Of a DNA stretch of 64,000 nt, positions 8,117-14,627 are shown piece by piece. The position numbers were made by a program, and so were the translations under genes. Source of the stretch: a virus; IMG/VR virus record IMGVR_UViG_3300025536_000010, positions 62,001 to 126,000 of that record; one strand, given 5' to 3'. Position 1 is the first letter of the stretch, and the number at the start of each line of letters is the position of its first letter. Below the pieces are notes generated by a model that was given only the letters and a program-made list of their open reading frames with translations, was not told where the DNA came from and did no database searches.

Positions 8117-10030
8117 ATGGAAGACCTTGGAGTCTTGGCGGCGAAAGCCGCTACGCTGCGCGTGAAACTGGCAAACGTGGCGGCCTTGGCGGCTTCGCCG
8201 GCCGGCGAGAGCGCACTCGCGCGCCTGGGCGGTTGGCTGTCCGGCAAAGCATTCAAGCCGGTATCGCAGATGGCTCGTCCGCAGTTCGGCACGCTTAACG
8301 CGCTTGGTGAAGAAGCGCAGGCGCTGGCGCGCCAGCAGCGCATGAGCCGGCTGACTCTAGGCTTATCCGACAAGCCGTACTTCCATGTTCAAGATCGTGT
8401 TGGTGGCGGCTTAGCCGGTGCCTGGCTCGGTGCGTACGCAGACAGTAAAGTGAACGGCGAGGTCAACGACCTCTCCAGTGCCGGGCGCCGTGCGGCAGCG
8501 GTGCTCGGCGGCGGTTATCTGGGCGGTAAAGGCGCGAACTCGGCTTTGAACGTCGGCCGCAAGTTTACAGCGAACACGTCGCCGCTCATGGGTTACGACA
8601 CGGCTTTGATTCCGAAAGTGTCGCTCAAGTCTATCTGGAACCACGGCGTCATGGACCGCCCAATGGGCGGCATCGCGCGCGGCGGTAGCGGCAGTGAGGC
8701 TAACCCGCGCTACGAACTGCTGCGGCGCTATCTCGGCATTCACAAGAACGACGCGGCCAAAGACATGTTCATCTCGAACGCGGACAAGTCGCTGTCGTTC
8801 AACCCGGCAGTCGTAAAGCCTGGCTCGAAAACATGGCAGCAGTACATTGACCCAGGGCGGCAAGACAGCAGCCTGGGTGTCCGATTCAGCGAGGGCCTCA
8901 AGAACCCACCCAAGCTCGAAGTACCCAATAGCGCCCCGCCCAAGCTCGAAGTATCCGGCAACGCCCCGGCCAAGAGTCTCATTCTTCCGGGCGCTAACCC
9001 GGAACCGCCGCGCAGCGTTTTGCTGGGCGGTGGCCAGCCGACAGGGCCGGCTAAAAAGCTGATCCTGCCGGGACAGGAACCAAACGCACCTGCACCGGCG
9101 CTGGTCATGCCCGGTCAAGGTCAAGCGCCCAGACCTGCGCCGAAGCCAGCGGCCCCGGAGAAAACGTACAGCCTCAACGAGGGCGACCTGGCTAACCCAC
9201 CTGGGTACAGCGTCGACCAGAAGAACAACCCGTTCAACAATCTGTTCGGCTCGCACGACATGCGCCACGTCCAGGGCTCTGTTGAGCGCTTGCCGGGCGG
9301 CAAGTTCCGCACCTCGCACGAGCTAGGTGACACCTGGAACTTCCGTCTCGACCCGCACGAGACGCCAGAAGCCGCTGCTTACCTCAAAGGCATGGCTGGC
9401 ACGTCGCCTAACCGCTGGGGCGAGTTCCTCAAGCAGAAGGCGGACATCGGACACGCCAGTGCCTACGGCGGCCCGGATAAAACAGTGAGCGACCGGCTCA
9501 AGAACTACGGCATGCGCAGTGTCATCGAAGCGGCAGCACAGAAAGAAGCTCCGGTCATTCGGCAACGTATGCGCTTCACTTACGAGGCACCTACCGAAGC
9601 CAACGCGGCTTTCGCCAAGGCGACTGGCGGAGTAGCGCCGAGCGAGATCGAGTTGTTGTCGTCCAACGTCGCCGGGCCTGCCGTGCTTAGCCCCGAACGT
9701 CAGCAAATGCTGCGGCGGCTGCTTGGCGGCAGTGCAGTCGCGGGCACCGGCGGCCTTTACGCGAGCGGCCAGCTACCGAGCAAAGACACGCCCCAGGCTG
9801 CAACGCCACAGCCGCAGCCGCTAACGCCAAAACAAGAGGCACCTGCGTCGAAGACGTGGCGACCACGGGGACGAGAAGCACTATCGGCTTTCTTCCGCAA
9901 GCCGAAGTCTGAGCTATCTACTCGGCAGAAAATGATCCGCGGTGTCACCGACCGCGCGGCCGGCGGCATCCGCAGCTTCTGGGACCGTATGCAGCAGCGT
10001 TATGGCGGCAGTGGAGGGCTCGGAGCGTGA
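8117..10030 (+). CDS. Virion-like protein encoded between the split-intein halves
   Basis: 637 residues, not recognised. ATG 8117 uses GGAGG inside the end of the N-intein (GATGGAGGTTTGAGTC); its TGA overlaps the GTG of the C-intein gene (GTGA, 10027-10030), so all three are coupled. A glycine-rich hydrophobic segment (about 95-140: GGGLAGAWLGAY, AAVLGGGYLGG) is followed by proline-rich degenerate repeats (about 255-345: PKLEV, KSLILPG, KKLILPG, ALVMPG) and a globular-looking region. It has no HNH, LAGLIDADG or GIY-YIG motif, so it is not the homing endonuclease often found between intein halves. Its style matches other putative internal virion proteins here. Confidence 0.75.
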   Translation: MEDLGVLAAKAATLRVKLANVAALAASPAGESALARLGGWLSGKAFKPVSQMARPQFGTLNALGEEAQALARQQRMSRLTLGLSDKPYFHVQDRVGGGLAGAWLGAYADSKVNGEVNDLSSAGRRAAAVLGGGYLGGKGANSALNVGRKFTANTSPLMGYDTALIPKVSLKSIWNHGVMDRPMGGIARGGSGSEANPRYELLRRYLGIHKNDAAKDMFISNADKSLSFNPAVVKPGSKTWQQYIDPGRQDSSLGVRFSEGLKNPPKLEVPNSAPPKLEVSGNAPAKSLILPGANPEPPRSVLLGGGQPTGPAKKLILPGQEPNAPAPALVMPGQGQAPRPAPKPAAPEKTYSLNEGDLANPPGYSVDQKNNPFNNLFGSHDMRHVQGSVERLPGGKFRTSHELGDTWNFRLDPHETPEAAAYLKGMAGTSPNRWGEFLKQKADIGHASAYGGPDKTVSDRLKNYGMRSVIEAAAQKEAPVIRQRMRFTYEAPTEANAAFAKATGGVAPSEIELLSSNVAGPAVLSPERQQMLRRLLGGSAVAGTGGLYASGQLPSKDTPQAATPQPQPLTPKQEAPASKTWRPRGREALSAFFRKPKSELSTRQKMIRGVTDRAAGGIRSFWDRMQQRYGGSGGLGA

Positions 10031-10149
10031 AAATAACTTCGGTAGAACCGTTCGCCGGCACTGCGGATCTGGAGGGGAAGGTGGACGTCTACGACATTAC
10101 CGTCGCGGACCTCCACCTTTACGGCGTCTACGGAGTGCTGGTGTCCAAC
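10027..10149 (+). other. Split intein, C-terminal half
   Basis: 41 residues: a strand region (MKITSVEPF), block F (VYDITVADLHLYG) and block G (VLVSN, then Ser+1 at 10150). The terminal Asn41 and the following Ser are the residues needed for cyclisation and transesterification. The usual penultimate His is Ser here, a variant known in some active inteins. The pairing with 7814-8110 is supported by continuity of the beta sequence across the junction. Confidence 0.9.
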
Positions 10150-11787
10150 AGCAAGCGCGTGGCCATGCTGGACACCAACGCCCTGCTGTCGCACGGGGCC
10201 ACGGAAACGCTGCGTGACGTCCGCCTGATTCGCGGCCAGGGCCGAGCCAGTGAGAACTACTGGCTCCAGTTCATGATGGGTTACACGCCGGTCGACCCCA
10301 AGGTGCCGCAGACGCACGAGAAGTTCGTCAACCAGCTGAAAGCCTCTGGCATCAACGTGGTCCGCGACGGCTACCAGATGAACGTCATGGCCCTGACCAA
10401 CCGGGACGTGGACACCCTGGCGTCCGACCGCATCATCAAGAGCGGGGACACCGTGCGCTTCGACAAGGAACTCAAACCGATCCCGGGTGGCCTGTTCGAT
10501 CCCACGCTCACCGGCGGACACAACGGTAAGCGCTGGGCGGCTATCGAACTGCCCGAACCGATGCCCAACCCGGTCATGGAGGAGCCGATCCGGCGCATGC
10601 TGAACCTGACCCAGAAACAGTTCAGCGCCGTCCTGGCGGGCGAGCACGAACTGCCTAGCTTCGGCAGCGGCCCCAAAGCGATCACCCAGGCCCTGGAGAA
10701 CATCAACCTGGAACGCGAGTTGGCCAAAGCCAAGGCCGAATACACCCACGGACGCGGTACAGCCCGCGACGCTGCGCACCGGCGCTGGCAGTATCTCGAC
10801 GGCGCCCAGAAGCGCGGTCTGCATCCCAAAGATTGGATACTGAACCGCGTGCCAGTGCTGCCGCCGGCCTTCCGCCCGGTCAGCGTCATGGGGGACTCCG
10901 GCGTACCCCTGGTGTCGGACCCCAACTACCTCTACAAGGAGTTGCTCGACGCCAACAAGAATTTCACGGACATGGTCAAGCAGGTGGGGGACAAGAACGT
11001 CGGCAACGAGCGGCTGGCGGTCTACAACTCGTTCAAGGCGGTTACCGGCCTGGGCGAGCCTGTTCACCCCAAGCTGATCGAGAAAAACGTGAAAGGCATT
11101 CTCAAATCCGTTTTTGGAACCTCGCCGAAGTTCGGCACGGTGCAGCGGAAACTGCTGTCCTCGACCGTCGACAACGTGGGCCGCTCGGTCATTACGCCGA
11201 ACCCTGACTACGATATGGACACCATCGGCGTGCCCGAGAACCAGGCGTTCGACGTCTACTCGAAGTTCATCGTCCGCCGCCTGCGCCGCCGGGGCCTACC
11301 GATCCGCGAGGCTCTCAAGCACGTCCGCGACAAATCGGGCCTGGCCCGGGACGTTCTCCAGGAAGAGATGGACAACCGGCCGGTCTATGTCAACCGGGCT
11401 CCGGTGCTGCACAAATTCGGTATCATGGCCTTCCGCCCGCGGTTGATTAAGGGGGACGTCCTCCAGGTCAGCCCGTTGATCGTCAAAGGCTTCAACGCTG
11501 ACTTTGACGGGGACGCCATGCAGTTTCACGTCCCGTCGTCCGATGAAGCGGTCAAGGAAGCCTACGAGCGGATGCTGCCCAGTCGCTCGCTGCTTAGCCC
11601 GGCCGATTTCAAAAGCCCGGTCCACGCTCCTGGCCAGGAGTACCTGGGCGGGCTCTACTACGCGACGCGCCAGCGTGAGGAAGACAAGCAGCGGCGGCCC
11701 CGCGTGTTCCGTTCCGTAGCCGACGCCAAGAAGGCGCACCAGCGCGGCGAGATCACAGCGGACACGCCGATTCAGATCATGGAGTAA
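10027..11787 (+). CDS. C-intein, beta C-terminus and beta' N-terminal half, fused
   Basis: 586 residues; GTG 10027 with GGAGGG upstream. Residues 1-41 are the intein C-half. From Ser42, SKRVAMLDTNALLSHGATETL matches the end of beta (bacterial GEMEVWALEAYGAAYTL). With no visible linker it runs into the start of beta' (GGLFDPTLTGG near 155). Beta' landmarks follow: WILNRVPVLPPAFRPV, GRSVITPNP, NRAPVLHKFGIMAFRP and the metal-binding NADFDGDAM (Asn490 to Asp496; Asp492, 494, 496). The N-terminal zinc ribbon cysteines of bacterial beta' are missing; the protein has no cysteine at all. It stops soon after GLYYATR, at an interdomain point of beta'. After trans-splicing it would form a beta-beta'N chain of about 1490 residues. 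Confidence 0.95.
   Translation: MKITSVEPFAGTADLEGKVDVYDITVADLHLYGVYGVLVSNSKRVAMLDTNALLSHGATETLRDVRLIRGQGRASENYWLQFMMGYTPVDPKVPQTHEKFVNQLKASGINVVRDGYQMNVMALTNRDVDTLASDRIIKSGDTVRFDKELKPIPGGLFDPTLTGGHNGKRWAAIELPEPMPNPVMEEPIRRMLNLTQKQFSAVLAGEHELPSFGSGPKAITQALENINLERELAKAKAEYTHGRGTARDAAHRRWQYLDGAQKRGLHPKDWILNRVPVLPPAFRPVSVMGDSGVPLVSDPNYLYKELLDANKNFTDMVKQVGDKNVGNERLAVYNSFKAVTGLGEPVHPKLIEKNVKGILKSVFGTSPKFGTVQRKLLSSTVDNVGRSVITPNPDYDMDTIGVPENQAFDVYSKFIVRRLRRRGLPIREALKHVRDKSGLARDVLQEEMDNRPVYVNRAPVLHKFGIMAFRPRLIKGDVLQVSPLIVKGFNADFDGDAMQFHVPSSDEAVKEAYERMLPSRSLLSPADFKSPVHAPGQEYLGGLYYATRQREEDKQRRPRVFRSVADAKKAHQRGEITADTPIQIME
11101..11120. promoter_or_regulatory. AT-rich motif, intragenic copy
   Basis: CTCAAATCCGTTTTTGGAAC inside the beta-beta' gene matches the intergenic AT-rich motif family. 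It encodes LKSVFGT in frame, so it may be coincidence or an internal regulatory site. Confidence 0.25.
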
Positions 11788-11824
11788 CACCTGCCTTGTC
11801 CGGCCACGCCGGAGTAGGCTACAC

Positions 11825-11830
11825 TATACC
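11825..11830 (+). promoter_or_regulatory. possible -10 box (TATACC)
   Basis: Lies in the 79-base gap before 11867, preceded by a small perfect hairpin (TCCGGC-CAC-GCCGGA, 11799-11813) and followed by CGCAGTACGG. The gap before the HNH gene at 384 is similar. No clear -35 element; weak. Confidence 0.25.
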
Positions 11831-11866
11831 CGCAGTACGGATACCAACAAGGAAAGGGAGTTCCGC

Positions 11867-12604
11867 ATGAGCACCCCTTCGCACGGCGATCACCTGGTCA
11901 ATCTCGAAGTCATCAGGATGGCACGTCAACAGCTTGGCGGCTTCCAGAAACAAGCCTTCATCCCAGCTAGCGACCCCGGCATGGGAGCCGGCGGTGGCGG
12001 CGGTGGTGGCGGGGGCGGCGCTCCTCCAATGGACCCCGCGATGATGGGCGGCGGCGGGGGCGGCGCTCCTCCGCCCGATCCTGCCGCTGGCGGCGGTGGC
12101 GGTGGCGGCGGTGGTGGGCTCGATCCCATCATGCAAATGATGACGCAGATGCAGCAGCAGATCCAGCAGCTGACCCAGGGCGGCGGCGCGGGCGGCGGCG
12201 CGGGCGGCGCGCTGAAACCCAAAATCGACGTCAACGTCGAGATGATGCAGATCAAGAACATGCTCGCCAAGATCTGCGACCACCTCGGCATTCAGATCCC
12301 GGCCCAGGACATGGTCGCCACGCCTGAGAAGCTCATGGCGATGTCCCAGGGGCAGTCGGCGGCTTCGCCTCCTGGCACGGGGGCCGGCGGCGCAGGGGCT
12401 GGCGGTGCGGGTGCCGGGGCCATCCCGCCGATGGACCCGATGCAGGGCATGCAGCCCGCCGGCTCGCCTGGCGGCGAGAAGATGGGGGCGCACCGTCCCT
12501 ACAGAGCCAACGGGCAAGCCTACGACGGAACTGCTCTGGCGTCGGGCCTGGGCGAAACGCACAATCGGGCCGCGGCAATCATGCGGCTGCGTCAGGCGGC
12601 ATAA
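11867..12604 (+). CDS. Glycine-rich low-complexity protein
   Basis: 245 residues; ATG 11867 after AAGGAAAGGGAG. A short helical N-terminus (NLEVIRMARQQLGGFQ, then KQAFIP) is followed by long glycine runs mixed with PPMDP (about residues 41-90 and 105-115), a central helical segment (LDPIMQMMTQMQQQIQQL; VNVEMMQIKNMLAKICDHLG) and another GAGG/GMQP-rich stretch. Composition closely resembles the scaffold-like protein at 28339-29691. It sits between the two beta' halves. Probably a disordered virion or assembly protein; no family recognised. Confidence 0.65.
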   Translation: MSTPSHGDHLVNLEVIRMARQQLGGFQKQAFIPASDPGMGAGGGGGGGGGGAPPMDPAMMGGGGGGAPPPDPAAGGGGGGGGGGLDPIMQMMTQMQQQIQQLTQGGGAGGGAGGALKPKIDVNVEMMQIKNMLAKICDHLGIQIPAQDMVATPEKLMAMSQGQSAASPPGTGAGGAGAGGAGAGAIPPMDPMQGMQPAGSPGGEKMGAHRPYRANGQAYDGTALASGLGETHNRAAAIMRLRQAA

Positions 12605-12607
12605 CTC

Positions 12608-12934
12608 ATGGCTATGATCGTCGAGATTATCCCGGAAGGCGGTATCGGTCGGCGGGATGCCTTGGTTGTCCCGGCGTCCCAGATCATCATCCGCCAAGAC
12701 GACGGCACTCCGCTCATGGTCGCCGCCGTTTACGGCCCCGAGGGCGCCATCGCCTGCGGGTCAGTCAGCCACGATGAAGAGGAGTTCAACCGCTTCCTGC
12801 GGATGCTCAACATTCACCAAACCGTCATGGTGCAACGGATCAAGATGCCACCACCGCCGCCCGGGGCCAGGCTCGTCGCCGGCCCTAAGAGCCCTAGCCT
12901 CACGCACAAAAAGGAGATCATCCTTGGCAAGTGA
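12608..12934 (+). CDS. Hypothetical small beta-rich protein
   Basis: 108 residues. ATG 12608 follows the previous stop by three bases and ATG 12614 is also possible. Alternating hydrophobic strands (MIVEIIPEGG, ALVVPASQIIIRQDDGTPLMVAAVYG) suggest a small beta-fold; the tail is proline-rich and basic. Its last 11 bases overlap the next gene, whose ribosome site AAAAAGGAG lies within it. No family recognised. Confidence 0.6.
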   Translation: MAMIVEIIPEGGIGRRDALVVPASQIIIRQDDGTPLMVAAVYGPEGAIACGSVSHDEEEFNRFLRMLNIHQTVMVQRIKMPPPPPGARLVAGPKSPSLTHKKEIILGK

Positions 12935-14132
12935 ACTTCCTGGCGGCCAACGCCGCCGACGCCCGGCCGTCGACCGCACGCGCGTCCGTACAGCCGATGA
13001 GTATTACAAGAGCGGCGACGTGTCCGCCGTCCAGGGCGGCAACACCGCGGCCGACAGCACGCTCAAGCCGGGCCAGGCGCCGGTGCCTGCGGCCGCGCGG
13101 CGGAAACCGGCGTCCGACCGCAGCCGCGTCCGTTCGGCCGACGAGTATTACAAGGCACAGGACCAGGCCCCGACTGCCGAACAGATCAGGGCCGGGCAGG
13201 TCCGTGACCCTCGCCGTCTTGGCCCACCACCGCAGCTGGGCGCGCCGCAGGCGCTGCCGGCCAAGCAGCCACGGTTGCCCAAGCCGGGGCGCCAACGGCC
13301 CGAACTGCTCATCACCCAGGCGGACGAGATCAACGGCGTCATGCAGGAAGTCGTCAGCCGCCTAAGCATGGGCGAGCAGCGCGTGATCGTCTACGTCGCC
13401 AAGGGGCAGGTGCCCCTGCTGCGGCGCGCCAGAACCAATCTGGAACTGCTGGTGACCCGCGAGGTCATCACCGAGGACCAGGCGCGTGACGTGACCTTCT
13501 CCTACGAGCAAGGCGAGGAGGCCAAAAAGGCCATCGACGCCAAGCTAGGAGCCGCGCCGACTTTCGAGAGCCAGCCCACAGTCAGTGTCGACGCCAAAAA
13601 GGCGGCTGACACGGAGATCGACCCGCTGGCCTTCCTCAACGGTGAGGGCGACGACCCGGACGACCCGAAGATCGACGTCTCGCCAGTTGCCGAGCAGGAT
13701 CAGGTCGAGGTCGACACGTCGAACGATCCAGACGCCAAACCGGACGTCGATGACGACGACGGCGCGGACAATACTTTCCTCAACCCGGAGAACAAGGAAG
13801 CCGCGGCGTTCTCGATTCCGTTCAACAAGCTGCCCGAGAATCTGATAATCGACCCGAACAAGCCGGGCGTCATGGGCGTTGACCCGGCCGCGCCGGAAGG
13901 CGACCGCACCGTGGTCGAGGTTCAGCAGCCCGAAGAGACGGTCGTGCAGGTCACCTCGGGCAACCTGCAACCCATGCAGCAGATGGAAGGCGCCGGCGAC
14001 AAGGGCGAAGACGTGCCGAACCTGGGCAGCCACATCGAGGCCCCAACCGAGGCGATGGAGGGTGTCGGCGACGCCCCCAAGCCGCAGCAGCAATACCGTC
14101 GCGGCGGTCGACGCTCCGGTCGCGGCTCGTAA
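12924..14132 (+). CDS. Acidic, largely disordered protein with N-terminal duplication
   Basis: 402 residues. I chose TTG 12924 because AAGGAG lies 7 bases upstream and the preceding in-frame sequence is out of phase with the upstream gene. Two imperfect repeats share RxRPAVDRTRVRTADEYYK (about 10-29) and RRKPASDRSRVRSADEYYK. A helical region follows (about 124-190: LLITQADEINGVMQEVVSRL, RVIVYVAKGQVPLLRRARTN), then a long acidic tail rich in Asp, Pro and Gln ending in RRGGRRSGRGS. It lies between the beta' halves. Family unknown. Confidence 0.65.
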   Translation: MASELPGGQRRRRPAVDRTRVRTADEYYKSGDVSAVQGGNTAADSTLKPGQAPVPAAARRKPASDRSRVRSADEYYKAQDQAPTAEQIRAGQVRDPRRLGPPPQLGAPQALPAKQPRLPKPGRQRPELLITQADEINGVMQEVVSRLSMGEQRVIVYVAKGQVPLLRRARTNLELLVTREVITEDQARDVTFSYEQGEEAKKAIDAKLGAAPTFESQPTVSVDAKKAADTEIDPLAFLNGEGDDPDDPKIDVSPVAEQDQVEVDTSNDPDAKPDVDDDDGADNTFLNPENKEAAAFSIPFNKLPENLIIDPNKPGVMGVDPAAPEGDRTVVEVQQPEETVVQVTSGNLQPMQQMEGAGDKGEDVPNLGSHIEAPTEAMEGVGDAPKPQQQYRRGGRRSGRGS

Positions 14133-14146
14133 GAGTCCTCCTTTCG

Positions 14147-14188
14147 GCGGGCGTGGGTTACAAAGGATTGTGGCCCACGTCCGTTTTC
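14147..14188 (+). terminator. Terminator hairpin
   Basis: GCGGGCGTGGG (from about 14148) pairs with CCCACGTCCGT (about 14173-14184), with G-U pairs and a 15-base loop, followed by TTTTC. It runs directly into the AT-rich motif at 14187. Confidence 0.65.
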
Positions 14189-14206
14189 TAAAAGCCAGTT
14201 TTGAGG
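14187..14206. promoter_or_regulatory. AT-rich intergenic motif, copy 2
   Basis: TCTAAAAGCCAGTTTTGAGG starts in the T-tract of a terminator and ends 10 bases before the GTG of the nuclease-like gene. Nearly identical to the copies at 32021 and 47669. Confidence 0.55.
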
Positions 14207-14216
14207 GAGGGAGCCC

Positions 14217-14627
14217 GTGTTCGATACCATCCGCTCTTGGTGGCGAGGCGTCCCCAAACACGAAGTCAAAGAGGTCGAGTGGGGGCGACGGATCGCCAAG
14301 GCGCTCACGACCTACGGCCTGGCCACCCGCGACGAGGTCCGCATCTTCGACGGCACGCGCATCGACCTGCTTACGCCACACCATGCCGTCGAGATCGACT
14401 GGGCGCCGAAGTGGGCTGAGGCCATCGGACAGTCGCTCTACTACGGCGTCCGGTCCAAAAAGCAGGCCGTTGTCCTCCTGCTGCTGTGCGACTCCCGCGA
14501 CGAGGCGTATATCGTCCGCTGCCGCGCGGTCTGCACTACGAATACGCCCAAGATTCCGATTTGGCTGCTCAACACCAAGAGCCGTGTTTTGTACCTCGCG
14601 GACGGACAGACGATCACGGTGGAGTAA
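14217..14627 (+). CDS. PD-(D/E)XK-like nuclease-fold protein
   Basis: 136 residues; GTG 14217 with GAGGGAGGGAGCCC upstream. The core has the order expected of a restriction-endonuclease-like fold: an N-terminal helix with Glu18/Glu21, Asp50 (RIDLLT), then Glu59-Ile-Asp61 and Lys65 (HAVEIDWAPKWAEAIGQSLYY), followed by a strand (AVVLLLLC). Similar small proteins occur in bacteria and phages; their substrates are unknown to me. Its TAA overlaps the ATG of the beta' C-terminal gene (TAATG). Its position at the break in beta' suggests it could be a relic or agent of insertion, which is inference. Confidence 0.6.
   Translation: MFDTIRSWWRGVPKHEVKEVEWGRRIAKALTTYGLATRDEVRIFDGTRIDLLTPHHAVEIDWAPKWAEAIGQSLYYGVRSKKQAVVLLLLCDSRDEAYIVRCRAVCTTNTPKIPIWLLNTKSRVLYLADGQTITVE

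Noticed and set aside
8117-10030. Possible homing endonuclease between the split-intein halves
   Set aside because: No HNH, LAGLIDADG, GIY-YIG or PD-(D/E)XK pattern was seen; composition is that of a virion protein.
10027-11787. A second intein at the beta' break
   Set aside because: The end of this frame has no cysteine or serine-led Hint block, and the start of 14627 has no VxN-C/S/T block; the break is a plain gene split.
12657-12923. Upstream in-frame extension of the gene at 12924
   Set aside because: It overlaps the gene at 12608-12934 out of frame, is Arg/Ser-rich shadow sequence, and TTG 12924 has a proper ribosome site.
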